Positions 33,026 through 43,300 of a DNA stretch of 64,000 nucleotides are shown one piece after another (the stretch's first letter is position 1; each line of letters begins with the position of its first letter). The notes beneath the pieces were generated by a model that worked only from the letters and a program-made list of their open reading frames with translations, searched no databases and was not told where the DNA came from. A program made the position numbers and the translations under genes. The stretch spans positions 310,001-374,000 of the forward strand of contig NZ_JACHML010000001.1 in assembly GCF_014208045.1 (NCBI RefSeq), read 5' to 3'. The DNA comes from Microbacterium thalassium (GTDB taxonomy: Bacteria; Actinomycetota; Actinomycetes; Actinomycetales; Microbacteriaceae).

Positions 33026-33789
33026 GCGACCACCCCCGCGCCGCGGCCGTATGCCGCACCGAGCGAGTGCCGGAGCGCCGAGGTCGCTGAGTGCGGGTCT
33101 CCGGCAGTTCCGGACATCGACAGTTCGCGACTGTCGGAGTCCAGATGCCCGTGAGGTCGCGAGTCCGACAGTCTCGGAGTGCGGGAGTCCCGGACTTCCG
33201 AAGTATCGGAGTCCGCAGGCTCGTCGTTGTCGGAACGGGGAACGCTCGCGCGATGGTTCGGCGGTTCGGCGGCGACGGAGTCGCCGGTTCCGGGAGTCGG
33301 GGCTTTTCGGATATCCGGAGTCGCGGAGCCTGTGACTGTGGCGCTCTGGAGTTTCGGGGCATCCGGAGTGCCGGACATCGTGACTCTACGAGTTCCGAAC
33401 GCCGGAACTCCCGCAGTGTCGGAGTGCGCGACTTCGCGAGTGCTGAACTTCGCGAGTTCCGGATTGCCGGAGTCCGCGAGTGCCGAAGTGACAGACTGAC
33501 GGAGTTCGGTCTCACTGCCCCCGGCAAGGTGCTGCTGGTGCGCGAGCAGCAGATCGATCGCGACCCGGATGAGAGTGTTCTCTGTGATTCGCTCGCCCTT
33601 CACGATGCGGCGGCGCATCAGCGTCCGCGCGAGCGCGGACAGTGCCGCGTACTGGTCCTCGCGCACCCGCGTCTCTTTGCGGGTCAAGCGCGCGAACTTC
33701 GGGAGCCCCTGCTGCGGGGCATCCGTCTCGGCCGCCACAATCCGGGCACGGGCGTCGCTGAGCTTGCCCGCGAGATCGACTTTCGCCAT
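33022..33789 (-). CDS. ParB-like ribbon-helix-helix partner of ParA
   Basis: This 255-residue protein starts at ATG 33789, two bases after the ParA stop. The N-terminal ~110 residues contain a ribbon-helix-helix-like region (RKETRVREDQYAALSALARTLMRRR...GERITENTLIRVAIDLLLAH), a form common in small centromere-binding proteins. The C-terminal ~145 residues are low-complexity, rich in Ser, Asp, Thr and Pro. They derive from DNA with many short repeats (GGAGT/GCGAGT units). By position it should bind the partition site and recruit ParA. A region this repetitive is unlikely to be folded. Confidence 0.7.
   Translation of the reverse strand: MAKVDLAGKLSDARARIVAAETDAPQQGLPKFARLTRKETRVREDQYAALSALARTLMRRRIVKGERITENTLIRVAIDLLLAHQQHLAGGSETELRQSVTSALADSGNPELAKFSTREVAHSDTAGVPAFGTRRVTMSGTPDAPKLQSATVTGSATPDIRKAPTPGTGDSVAAEPPNHRASVPRSDNDEPADSDTSEVRDSRTPRLSDSRPHGHLDSDSRELSMSGTAGDPHSATSALRHSLGAAYGRGAGVVA
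33080..33505. repeat. Array of short GGAGT/GCGAGT iterons inside the ParB-like gene
   Basis: About fifteen or more short units of the form (C/T)GGAGTnC or GCGAGTnCC occur on the plus strand in ~425 bases, many spaced by multiples of 9 or 12. They lie within the coding sequence of the C-terminal tail. They may be the centromere recognised by the encoded protein. Confidence 0.5.
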
Positions 33790-33791
33790 CG

Positions 33792-34466
33792 TCACCACCG
33801 CCCCGCGTGCGCCGGCGACAGCTGGTCGCTCAGCTCGTACCCGACCCGCGTGATGTCGAGGATCGACCCCTGCGTGCGGCGGGTGTCGGGCGTCGAGGTC
33901 ACGAGCTGGCCGAGCACCGGCGCGTCCGTCAGCACCTTGTACTGACGGACATGGTTGCCGAAGCGGGGCACGCCGAAGGTCGTGTCGAGCAGGCCCTGCC
34001 ACGTCTCGAGCTGCTTCGGGACGCGCGGATCGATGCGGTTCAGCAGCACCCCGTGGCGCAGTCCGCGCGGCTCGATCAGCCTCGTGATCGTCCGCATCGT
34101 CGGATCGACTGCCAGCGGCTCGGGCGTCAGGGGGAGCACAGCGAAGTCCGCCGCGTCCAGGACCGTCTCGAGGATCGGGGTGTCCTCCAGACTGCCCGGA
34201 GTATCAACGAGCACGAAGTCGTACTCCGCCTCGAGCTCGCGCATGCCGGCGAGCGCCTTCGGCGACTGGCTGCCCGCGAAGTCGAACGGCAGCCCGTCGG
34301 GCACGTTCTCGGCCCACCACACCGTCGACTGCTGCGGATCGACATCCACCACCAGCACCCGGAACCGCCGCGACAGCGTCGCCCCCAGCTGCATGGTCAC
34401 CGTGGTCTTGCCAACGCCGCCCTTCTGGTTCGCGACAGCGACGATGCGCATCCGTGAGTCAGTCAT
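33792..34466 (-). CDS. parA: ParA-family partition ATPase
   Basis: This 224-residue protein has a deviant Walker A KGGVGKTTV at residues 15-23, VLVVDVDPQQST (motif A'), and FVLVDTPGSLED (Walker B). It lacks an N-terminal HTH, as in type Ib ParA proteins that pair with a small DNA-binding partner, here the RHH protein two bases downstream. It would distribute or stabilise the element when excised. It overlaps the upstream HTH gene by 8 bases. Intact. Confidence 0.92.
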   Translation of the reverse strand: MTDSRMRIVAVANQKGGVGKTTVTMQLGATLSRRFRVLVVDVDPQQSTVWWAENVPDGLPFDFAGSQSPKALAGMRELEAEYDFVLVDTPGSLEDTPILETVLDAADFAVLPLTPEPLAVDPTMRTITRLIEPRGLRHGVLLNRIDPRVPKQLETWQGLLDTTFGVPRFGNHVRQYKVLTDAPVLGQLVTSTPDTRRTQGSILDITRVGYELSDQLSPAHAGRW

Positions 34467-34689
34467 CGTCGCGGCCCCCGTCGCCTGCGTGGGCCTCGAA
34501 CCACTCCTCGAGGTCGTCGATCGGGTAGAGGACGATCCGCCCCACCTTGTAGTAGCGCGGCCCCTTCTTCTCGTAGCGCCACTGCGAGAGGAGCTTCACA
34601 GAGAGTCCCGGAATCAGCTCTGTGACGTCCTCGGGCCTCAGCAGCTTCTTGCGAAGTGCCGGCATTGCCGGATTCGTCGTGTTTGTCAC
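34459..34689 (-). CDS. Excisionase/MerR-like HTH protein
   Basis: This 76-residue protein has an N-terminal tail and a helix-turn-helix of the excisionase/AlpA type: LLRPEDVTELIPGLSVKLLSQWRYEKKGPRYYKVGRIVLYPIDD. I chose GTG at 34689, with AAGGGG 8 bases upstream, over the GTG nine bases earlier, which abuts the SD. It heads the partition operon and may act as regulator of it or as a recombination directionality factor for excision of the island. Confidence 0.8.
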   Translation of the reverse strand: MTNTTNPAMPALRKKLLRPEDVTELIPGLSVKLLSQWRYEKKGPRYYKVGRIVLYPIDDLEEWFEAHAGDGGRDDD

Positions 34690-34722
34690 CTGAACCACCC
34701 CTTTGCTGAAGTCAACGTTCGT

Positions 34723-34753
34723 TTGACACTAGTAAACGGCTAATCCGTATAGT
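34723..34753 (+). promoter_or_regulatory. Promoter for the gene at 34803
   Basis: TTGACA (34723-34728) and TATAGT (34748-34753) are separated by 19 bases. A GTCAA-N7-TTGAC inverted repeat overlaps the -35 element and is a possible operator for the divergent HTH protein. Confidence 0.6.
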
Positions 34754-34802
34754 TAGCAAGGGGAATCTGCAGAACGCAGTTCTCACACGGCAAGATGAGG
34801 GG

Positions 34803-35393
34803 GTGAAGGTCAGCGTGAGCACTCTCGACGGCAAGAAGATGAGCGCGAGGGCCGCCGATACGCCGTTGGGCGGGGCGATGCGAATCGCTTCAGCTTTCGT
34901 GGTGACGGCGAGGGATGACGACGCCGCGGTGGAGACAACGGTCGAGGCGCACTACAGCGCAGCGAAGGGTCGCTACGTTCCGACGGTGATTGTGAACCGT
35001 GCTCTCGGCGACGACTTCGACGAGAGCCGCCTCCGCCACACGTTCACCCAGGCGATCCTTCAAGCCGCGGTCCCACACTGCATCGCGCTGCGACTCGAGG
35101 ACGCTCCGGGTGCCAAGTGGATCTCGATCGCCGACCTGACGACCGGCGATGGCCGCATCCTCCCGGACTGGCTGGCCGGCAGCGTCGTCAAGCGCGGCGT
35201 CAAGGACGAGCGCTGGGACGTGATCGAGATCCTCTACGGCACGGCGGCGCTCTCGGGCACCCCGCCCGTCAAGCTCATCTCGCTCGAGCTCGATGTCCCC
35301 GAACGCACCGCCACGGACTGGATCAAGAAGGCCCGAGCGGCAGGGCGGATGACAGGGATGACATCCAACATCGGAAGGCCGCCGGGCGAGTGA
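34803..35393 (+). CDS. Hypothetical protein with C-terminal HTH-like motif
   Basis: This 196-residue protein starts with GTG preceded by GAGGGG. The N-terminal two-thirds looks like a globular domain (VIVNRALGDDFDESRLRHTF...ALRLEDAPGAKWISIADLT). The C-terminus, ISLELDVPERTATDWIKKARAAGRM, matches the helix-turn-helix form found in actinobacterial proteins where LGVPERTAxRWIxRAR is typical. It is transcribed divergently from the excisionase/ParA operon and may regulate it. No family name is assigned. Confidence 0.65.
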   Translation: MKVSVSTLDGKKMSARAADTPLGGAMRIASAFVVTARDDDAAVETTVEAHYSAAKGRYVPTVIVNRALGDDFDESRLRHTFTQAILQAAVPHCIALRLEDAPGAKWISIADLTTGDGRILPDWLAGSVVKRGVKDERWDVIEILYGTAALSGTPPVKLISLELDVPERTATDWIKKARAAGRMTGMTSNIGRPPGE

Positions 35394-35668
35394 TCCACGA
35401 CTGGCAGAGCCCGACGCTCAAGAAACCACCCGACCCACAAGCCAGGGATCAGCGGGCGGCCCCTGATAGGGCTGGGCTTCAGCTTCAAGACCGCCCACGC
35501 ATTGACGGTACTTGCCGATTGCAGCATCGACTTGCGAGTCGAGAAGAGCAACAGCAACAATTGGGCGCCACCACGCTGACACACCAAACTAACCCACTGC
35601 GCCTTGGGACGATCTAGAGCGAACGGGCGGCTCGGGCCCACCTACCCCGCGAACGCTCTAGGCGTCGC

Positions 35669-35674
35669 TAGTGT
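35669..35674 (+). promoter_or_regulatory. Leaderless promoter of caspase gene 1
   Basis: TAGTGT is followed by 6 bases and ATGGGGGAG. The block CGCTAGTGTGCC is shared with the other two caspase genes and no SD is present, so the transcript should begin at or near the ATG. The 287-base gap upstream (35394-35680) shows nothing else convincing. Confidence 0.6.
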
Positions 35675-35680
35675 GCCCTC

Positions 35681-38600
35681 ATGGGGGAGTACAAGTCCGC
35701 GGTCTATCACGTCAGCCAGTTCGGACCGCGCACCGCGACAGGCGGACTCGCCGGTCCCGATTCACTGGACGATCTCCCGGCTGCCAACGCCGCGCAGAAG
35801 CTGCTTCAGGCACTCGCCGGCCTCGGCTACTCCGTCGAGGACAGGCCTGACCTGACAGCGAAGGACCTGGGGCAAAGCGTCTTCGACTTCGTCGAATCAG
35901 GCGGCCGCGAAGACGTGCGGATTGTGCACGTCTGTAGTCACGGAGTGCCCGCGGCGAAGTCTGAAGAGTTGTACATCATCGGATCCGACGGAAAGCAGCA
36001 CCGGAGCGCGGGCGTGGAGGCCTGGGTACGCGAGATCGAAGACAACGCGGACACACGCGCTCTCACGCTGTTCGTGATCGATGCCTGCTACGCCGGCCGG
36101 GCCGCCGAACTCGCCTGGCAACTCACCCGATCTCCCACCGGCCGCCTGCCGCGGGCGATCGTGCTCGCCGCATCCGCATGGAACAAGCGCGCCTACGAGT
36201 TCCATCTCAGCACAGCACTCGCAGGAGTCCTCAGCAACCCCCAACAGCTCGACATCTCCTCGTCTCAGCGTTTCCTACCCTGGGCTACGGTGTTCGAACG
36301 GATCGCTGACGAGATGGTCCGGCATGACAATGGAACCACGGGCCAGCGTCCCTACTGGACGCCCATCGGGCAGCGCGTTTATCCAGAAGACTTCCCGTTC
36401 TTCCCCAACCCCGACTACCGGCCGCCATCGCCCCTCGAGGCCGCCAAGGCAGGTGCACCCGTCGGCGTAGGTGCATTCGTGGACGGCGTGGATGTCGGGC
36501 ACTTCCTTGGCCGCGCCGCGAATGACCGCGTCCACGACGGATCCGGCGAGGGTCTGTTCCGTGGCCGGACACAAGAGCTACAGGAGCTCTCTGCGTGGCT
36601 CGACCGGCCACCTAGCGACGATCACCTCCGAATGGTGACCGGAAGCCCGGGGTCGGGCAAGTCAGCGCTACTCGGCATGCTCGTGTGCGCAGGGCTCCCC
36701 ACGCTCCGCGAGTTCACACGCCACGTCTGGGGACACGCACCACATACGCGAAATGCGCTTGATTGTGTCGCCGCGGTGCACGCTCGAGGCCTATCGATGC
36801 GGGCGTGCACCTCGACCATCGCCCAGCAACTGGGCCTACGCAACGGGGACGCGCGATCCATCGGCCCGGCCGACCTGCTGGATGCTCTGCAAGGGTTCCC
36901 GAAGCCGCCAACGATCATCCTAGATGCATTGGATGAAGCCGCGGACGTCGCATCGCTGGTCTCCCTACTGGTACTCCCGCTGATCCATGCGCGTCGCCAA
37001 GACGGCTCGCTCGCCTGCAGATTGCTCATCGGGACCCGTGCGGGAGGCACCTGGACGGAGATCGCACCGCTCACCGCGGCTCTAGGCAAGCGTCAAGTAG
37101 TTAACCTGGACGACACAGACGTTCACGTCCTGACCGACGACCTGCAGGACTTCATCCACGACACACTTGCGGCCGATGAACGTTGGGGCCACATGAGGGC
37201 CTCAGCACTAGCCCGCATCGCGCGGAACACGGCCCTCGCTTTGACCGACGCCGGACGAAGCCCCGACGAAACGGGCGCTCCAGCCTCGGGCGAGTTTCTC
37301 GTGGCCAGCCTCTATGTGGACTACCTTCGCCGCGACCCGTCCTCGACGACCAGCGTGCTGACCCCCGGCCGCGCGGTACCGACCACCTTGCCCGGAGTAC
37401 TCGCACTCGACCTCGCCACCGACCCTGACGATACCCGGCGGCGCGTGCTCACCGCGTTCGCGCTCGCGCATGGCGACGGCGTTCCAATCCGCATCGCGAC
37501 CGAGATCATGCGTGCACTGTTCAGCACTGCCACTACACCCGCTCCTCCCGCGATGACCGCAGCGATCGAGAGTGTGCGGTTCTACCTTCGATCGACGACG
37601 GATATCGATGGAACCAACCTGTACCGACTGTTCCACCAGAGCCTCACGGATTCTCTCGTTTCCGCGGTCACAAAATCCGCCAAGTCCCGTGTGCTGGATC
37701 AGATCCTCGCAGGCCGCACCACCGGCACCGGCGAACACCATTGGGTGACCGCTGGCCCCTACTTGACTCGACACGTACTCGCACATGCGCAGGACGCCGG
37801 CCGCACCCGCGAGCTCCTCGCCGACACCGAGCTTCTCGTCGCCGCCAAGCCGGAGAGCGTTCGTGCCGCTCTACGCGACACCCGCCGCGAGCCCCGCGAG
37901 ATCGCCGCAATCTACTCAGCGACGCCGCTGGACGGAACCGACAATCGGGATCGTCGTGACATTCTCGTCCTGAACGCTCGCCGCTATGGCTTGGACGCCA
38001 TTGCCAGTCGCCTCTCGGGCCGCGACGACAGGCCCGTATCGTGGGCACCCCGCTGGTCGACCGGCTCCCACGTGTCCTCATCACTCATCGCACCTCTCGC
38101 CGGCCACGTGGACGACATTGCCGCGGTCGCTTGCACCACCCTCGACGACCGACCGGTCGCAGTCACGGGTAGTTGGGACCGCACCGTGCGCGTGTGGGAT
38201 CTCACCACCGGTGGTCCCCTTGGCGCGCCCCTCAAAGGCCACGCCGGCCCTGTGAACGCGGTCGCATGCACCACGCTGAGCGACCGTCCCGTTGCCGTGA
38301 CAGGCAGCGATGACGACACCGTCCGAATCTGGGATCTCACTACTGGGCAACCCATCGGAGGACCCATTTCGGGCCACCGCAGCTCGGTAGTATCGATCGC
38401 GTGCACCACGCTAGGTGACCGCCCAATCGCGGTGAGTGGCAGTTCCGACCGCTCTATCCGGATCTGGGACCTCACCACTGCGCAACCCATGGGCGAACCG
38501 CTCACTGGCCACGAAGGCACAGTCAACGCCGTCGCCTGCACCACCCTGCATGACCACCCCGTCGCTGTCACCGGCAGCGACGACGGAACCGTCCGGATCT

Positions 38601-39961
38601 GGGACCTCACCACCCGGAAACCCATCGGCAAACCCCTCACCGGCCACACCGATGACATCACCGCGATCGCTTGCACCACGCTGAACGACGTCCCTATCGC
38701 CGTCACCGGCAGCTCCGACCACACCGCCCGAGTCTGGGATCTCGCCACGCGGCAGCCCCTCGGCGGCCCCCTCACCGGCCACCGCAGCTATGTGACCTCA
38801 GTCGCCTGCGCAACCATTGACAATCGCCCCGTCGCCGTCACCGGCAGCTCAGACCGCTCCCTTCACATTTGGGATCTAACCACTGGCCAACCCCTAGACA
38901 CTCCCCTGACCGGACACACCGACGACGTCACAGCCATCGCCTGCACCAGCCTCAACGACCACACCGTTGCGATTAGCGGCAGCTCCGACCTCACCGCGCG
39001 GTTGTGGGATCTGACCACCGGAGGACCAGTCGGCACTCCCCAGATGGGCCACGCCCGCCCTGTGAACGCGGTCGCATGCACCACGCTGAGCGACCGTCCC
39101 GTTGCCGTGACAGGCAGCAATGACCGCACCGTCCGAATCTGGGATCTCACTACTGGGCAACCCATCGGAGGACCCATTTCGGGCCACCGCAGCTCGGTAG
39201 TATCGATCGCGTGCACCACGCTAGGTGACCGCCCAATCGCGGTGAGTGGCAGTTCCGACCGCTCTATCCGGATCTGGGACCTCACCACTGCGCAACCCAT
39301 GGGCGAACCGCTCACTGGCCACGAAGGCACAGTCAACGCCGTCGCCTGCACCACCCTGCATGACCACCCCGTCGCTGTCACCGGCAGCGACGACGGAACC
39401 GTCCGGATCTGGGACCTCACCACCCGGAAACCCATCGGCAAACCCCTCACCGGCCACGACGGCCACGTGACTTCTGTCGCCTGCACCACGCTGAACGACG
39501 TTCCCATCGCCGTCACCGGCGGCTGGGACCAAAGCGTCCGAGTCTGGGAGCTAGGCGCCGGGAAGCCTCACGGCCCGCCGCTCAGAAGCGGCTTCGGGGC
39601 TGTGAACGCCGTCGCCTGCGCGACTCTTGACGGTCGCCCTGTCGCCGTTGCGGGCAGTCTAGACGGCGTCGTCCGGGCCTGGGATCTCGCGACCGGGCGA
39701 CCCCACGACACCCCTCTCACCGGCCACAAGGGGGGTGTCACCGCCGTCGTCTGCACCTTCCTGGACGACCATCCCATCGCGATCACAGGCGGCTCCGACC
39801 ACACGATCCGAGTATGGGAGATCGCCACAGGCAAGGAGATCGCCGACCGTCGGGTAGTCGCCTCAGTGAACGCAGTTGCGGTGACGAGTGCGCGCATCGA
39901 AGAGTCCCTGATGGTTGCGGGGTTCGGGCACGAAGTGGCCGCATTCCAATGGCAGTCGTGA
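35681..39961 (+). CDS. Caspase-STAND NTPase-WD40 protein, paralogue 1
   Basis: This protein has 1426 residues. The N-terminal peptidase C14-like domain (about 1-210) carries the dyad His87 (CSHG) and Cys136 (DACYAG). The STAND/NACHT-like NTPase follows, with Walker A GSPGSGKS at 321-328 and Walker B TIILDALDEA at 411-420. A helical region spans about 450-800. WD40 blades run from about residue 803: 13 full 45-residue units plus the closing strand GFGHEVAAFQW, enough for two seven-bladed propellers. Blades 2-4 and 8-10 are near-identical copies. No signal peptide or membrane helix is visible, so it is cytosolic. The layout suggests a sensor (WD40), switch (NTPase) and protease effector. Unlike paralogue 2, no hydrolase gene follows. 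Confidence 0.9.
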   Translation: MGEYKSAVYHVSQFGPRTATGGLAGPDSLDDLPAANAAQKLLQALAGLGYSVEDRPDLTAKDLGQSVFDFVESGGREDVRIVHVCSHGVPAAKSEELYIIGSDGKQHRSAGVEAWVREIEDNADTRALTLFVIDACYAGRAAELAWQLTRSPTGRLPRAIVLAASAWNKRAYEFHLSTALAGVLSNPQQLDISSSQRFLPWATVFERIADEMVRHDNGTTGQRPYWTPIGQRVYPEDFPFFPNPDYRPPSPLEAAKAGAPVGVGAFVDGVDVGHFLGRAANDRVHDGSGEGLFRGRTQELQELSAWLDRPPSDDHLRMVTGSPGSGKSALLGMLVCAGLPTLREFTRHVWGHAPHTRNALDCVAAVHARGLSMRACTSTIAQQLGLRNGDARSIGPADLLDALQGFPKPPTIILDALDEAADVASLVSLLVLPLIHARRQDGSLACRLLIGTRAGGTWTEIAPLTAALGKRQVVNLDDTDVHVLTDDLQDFIHDTLAADERWGHMRASALARIARNTALALTDAGRSPDETGAPASGEFLVASLYVDYLRRDPSSTTSVLTPGRAVPTTLPGVLALDLATDPDDTRRRVLTAFALAHGDGVPIRIATEIMRALFSTATTPAPPAMTAAIESVRFYLRSTTDIDGTNLYRLFHQSLTDSLVSAVTKSAKSRVLDQILAGRTTGTGEHHWVTAGPYLTRHVLAHAQDAGRTRELLADTELLVAAKPESVRAALRDTRREPREIAAIYSATPLDGTDNRDRRDILVLNARRYGLDAIASRLSGRDDRPVSWAPRWSTGSHVSSSLIAPLAGHVDDIAAVACTTLDDRPVAVTGSWDRTVRVWDLTTGGPLGAPLKGHAGPVNAVACTTLSDRPVAVTGSDDDTVRIWDLTTGQPIGGPISGHRSSVVSIACTTLGDRPIAVSGSSDRSIRIWDLTTAQPMGEPLTGHEGTVNAVACTTLHDHPVAVTGSDDGTVRIWDLTTRKPIGKPLTGHTDDITAIACTTLNDVPIAVTGSSDHTARVWDLATRQPLGGPLTGHRSYVTSVACATIDNRPVAVTGSSDRSLHIWDLTTGQPLDTPLTGHTDDVTAIACTSLNDHTVAISGSSDLTARLWDLTTGGPVGTPQMGHARPVNAVACTTLSDRPVAVTGSNDRTVRIWDLTTGQPIGGPISGHRSSVVSIACTTLGDRPIAVSGSSDRSIRIWDLTTAQPMGEPLTGHEGTVNAVACTTLHDHPVAVTGSDDGTVRIWDLTTRKPIGKPLTGHDGHVTSVACTTLNDVPIAVTGGWDQSVRVWELGAGKPHGPPLRSGFGAVNAVACATLDGRPVAVAGSLDGVVRAWDLATGRPHDTPLTGHKGGVTAVVCTFLDDHPIAITGGSDHTIRVWEIATGKEIADRRVVASVNAVAVTSARIEESLMVAGFGHEVAAFQWQS
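38251..38647 (+). repeat. 397-bp duplicated WD40 segment, first copy
   Basis: Three blades of caspase gene 1, repeated at 39061-39457 (offset 810 bp = six 135-bp blades) with about three differences, all near 38309-38315. Confidence 0.9.
39061..39457 (+). repeat. 397-bp duplicated WD40 segment, second copy
   Basis: Near-identical to 38251-38647; the flanking blades differ, so this is a segmental duplication or conversion tract rather than uniform conservation. Confidence 0.9.
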
Positions 39962-40349
39962 TCAAGAGAGATCTGTCGCCGTGCCGAAGGCTACGGTACG
40001 TGGCGCCACAGCACGCGTGATGGGGCAGGAGCGGGCGGCTTCGGTGAGCTTAGAAGCGCACTGGGCATACGCTCGAGGGTGTGCGAAGAGGGCTAGCTTG
40101 AATGGGCGGCGTTCCACTTCAGCATTCGCGCCACCACCTCCACCGGGAACGCTCTCGAATCCAGAACCGCTCGCCTCGCCGCGCGCCAGCGCCGCCGAAC
40201 TGATGGGGCGCGATCGTCGGAGCTCGGCACCCAGTCGAGGACGCACGTCTGCTACTTCGGCGGGCCTGGCGCGGAGCTCCACCGCGCTTGGCAAGCGCCT
40301 CGACAGTTGACCGTGGATCTTCCGCGGCATCAATCGCTAGTCTGCCGCC
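39962..40349 (+). other. 388-base intergenic region between caspase genes 1 and 2
   Basis: No credible gene and no similarity to the hydrolase gene were found here. The only recognisable element is the promoter of caspase gene 2 at its right end. Confidence 0.6.
40338..40343 (+). promoter_or_regulatory. Leaderless promoter of caspase gene 2
   Basis: TAGTCT followed by 6 bases and ATGGGGGAG, in the block ATCGCTAGTCTGCC that matches the promoters of genes 1 and 3. Confidence 0.6.
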
Positions 40350-43300
40350 ATGGGGGAGCTGAGGTCAGCGGTATTCCACGTCAGCAGATTCGACTCGGTG
40401 GCGCGGAGCGGTGAACTGCCGACCCCGGGGTCGTTCGATGAGCTTCCCGGCGCGTCGGATGCTGCCGCACGAGTCCGTGGCGCCCTCACAGGTCTCGGCT
40501 ACACCGTCAGCGGGGACGCCGAGCTTCGATCGAAGGAGCTGGGGCGCAGGGTCTTCGACTTCATCGAAGAAGGGAAGCCCGACGACGTCCAGATCGTCCA
40601 CATATCAAGTCATGGGGAGCCCGCGGATGCCTCGCACGAGCTCTACATCATTGGCTCCGACGGCGAACGTCACCGGGAAGCCGGTGTGGAAGCGTGGGTT
40701 CGCGAAATCGAAGACCATGCGGACAAACGGGCGGTTACGCTCTTCGTTGTCGATGCATGCTACGCGGGCAGGGCGTCGGAACTCTCATGGCAGGTGGCAC
40801 GGTCCACGACCGACCGGCTGCCGCGAGCGATCGTACTCGCGGCGACCCGGTGGGACAAGCGAGCCTACGAGTTCTACCTGAGCCGAGCTCTAGCCGAAGT
40901 TCTCGGCAGCCCGAAAGAGCATCTAGACATCCTGAGGACGGAACGGTACTTGCCGTGGGAGACGGTGCGCGATTGCGTGGACGACGTCATGATTCGGCTC
41001 GACGACGGTGCAACGGGCCAGCGTCCCCGATGGACACCCATTGGCCAACGACTACTCCCGGAAGACTTCCCGTTCTTCCCGAACCCTGACTACGAGCCGC
41101 CCACTCCCCTTGAGTCAGTGAAAGCGGCGGCCCCTGCTGGCCTGGTTGCGCTGATGGACGCCGTGGACGTCGGCCACTTCACTGGGCGTGCCACAAACGA
41201 CCGAGTCCAGGATGGCACGGGCGTCGGCCTGTTCCGGGGGCGGCACCGGGAGTTGGAGTCACTGTCGGCCTGGCTGGACACCCCGGCATCGGAGGACAGC
41301 GTGCGGGTGGTGACCGGAAGTCCCGGCGCGGGGAAGTCGGCACTGCTCGGCATGTTGGTCTGCGCCGGGATACAACCTCTGCGGGAGACGACGCGTCAAG
41401 TCTGGGAACATGTCCCTCATCAGGCCCGGCCGTTGGTGGCCGCAGCGGCGGTACACGCGCGCAACCTCCAGGTGGAGGATGTGTCGTCCACGATCGCCCG
41501 GCAGTTGGATCTGCTGTCGCAAGACCGCAAAGCGATGGCCCCGAGCGACTTGGTGACCGCGATTCGCACGATGGGGCAGCAGCCGACGATAATTCTAGAT
41601 GCGCTGGACGAGGCGGCCGATGTCGGCTCGCTTGTGTCGGTGCTCTTGCTGACCCTCGTCCACGCCCGCCGACGAGATGGCACCCGAGCATGCCGCATCC
41701 TTGTCGGCACCCGCTCGGGATACCCCTGGACCGAAATCGCCCCGCTTCTCGAAGCGATCGATCGCGACCAGATCCTCGATCTAGACCGCGCGGATCCAGC
41801 GATTCTGACTGCCGATCTCCACGACTTCGTGCACGATGCGCTGGGCCTGGATCCGCGCTGGGCGAGGGCGAGACCGGCGACCCGGGCCAAGATCGCGCAC
41901 GACATTGCTCGCGCACTTGTCGAATCCACCACGACTGTCGACCTAGGACGCGCGGCAAACTGGGGGGCCTTTCTGGTCGCCAGCTTGTACGTCGACTACC
42001 TCCGCCGCGAGATCGAGCCCACGGACGATACTGCCGTCGCTTCGGCGAGCCGGCATGTTCCCACGACTCTGCCGGCCGTCCTCGAACTTGACCTTGCCTC
42101 CGACATTAAGGGAAGCCGACGGCGCACGCTGACAGCGATCGCACTTGGACACGGCGACGGAATTCCCGCTCGTATCGCCGCGATCATCGACTCCGCACTA
42201 TCGCCGCCCAGCGACGTTGCCCCCGAGCCGCGGGATTGGCAGTCCGCAATCGATGATGTGCGGTTCTACCTGCGCTCCACCGGTGACGCAGACGGGACGA
42301 ACCTCTACCGAGTGTTCCACCAGGGCCTTACCGATTACCTCACGTCAACCCTCAACCCCGAAGATTCGTCGCGCGTGCTCGAGGCAATCATCTCTGACCG
42401 CACCACGAAGGACGAGTACCGCCACTGGGTGACCGCGGGCCGCTACCTTGCCCGGCATGCCTTGGATCACGCCGCGGACGCCGGACGTGCTGTCGAGCTG
42501 CTCGAGGACACTGAACTCCTCGTCGCAGCCAGTCCTCACGCGGTTCGCGCCGCACTCCACGAGACGGCCCGGCAACCACGAGACATCGCGGCGGTGTACT
42601 CAGCTTCACCCCTCGACGTCGCCGACCCGGCAAGGCGACGTGACGTACTTTCGCTCAACGCACGCCGCTTCCGCCTCGACGACGTTGCCGACAAGTTGCT
42701 GTCCCATCCGGACCGGCCAAGCCGGTTCGCGCCGCGGTGGTCGACAGGATCGCAGACTTCTCAGGCTCTCATCGATACCCTTACCGGTCACACCAGCACC
42801 GTGGCCGCGGTCGCATGCACAACCCTCGACGGGCGTCCTACCGCTGTCACCGCGAGCCACGACGATCGCGTCCGGATCTGGGACCTCACCACCGGGCAAC
42901 CGATCGGCGAACCTCTCACGGGCCACACCAACACCGTGTACGCGGTCGCATGCACGACGCTAGGTGGGCACCCCGCCGCCGTCACCGGCGGATGGGATCG
43001 CACCGTCCGGATATGGGACCTCACCACCGCACAACCCACCGGAAAACCCCTCACCGGCCACACCAACACCGTCACCGCGGTTGCCTGCACCACCATCAAC
43101 GGGCAACCCACAGCGGTCACCGGCAGCAAAGACCGCACAATCCGGATCTGGAACCTCACCACCGGAGAGTCCGTCGGCAAACCCCTCACCGGGCACACCA
43201 ACACCGTCACCGCGGTCGCCTGCACCACCATCAACGGGCAACCCACAGCCGTCACCGGCAGCAAAGACCGCACAATCCGGATCTGGAACCTCACCACCGG

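Noticed and set aside
39962..40349. A hydrolase remnant after caspase gene 1, expected from the pattern at genes 2 and 3
   Set aside because: No ATGA start context or sequence block resembling the hydrolase gene could be found in this gap.
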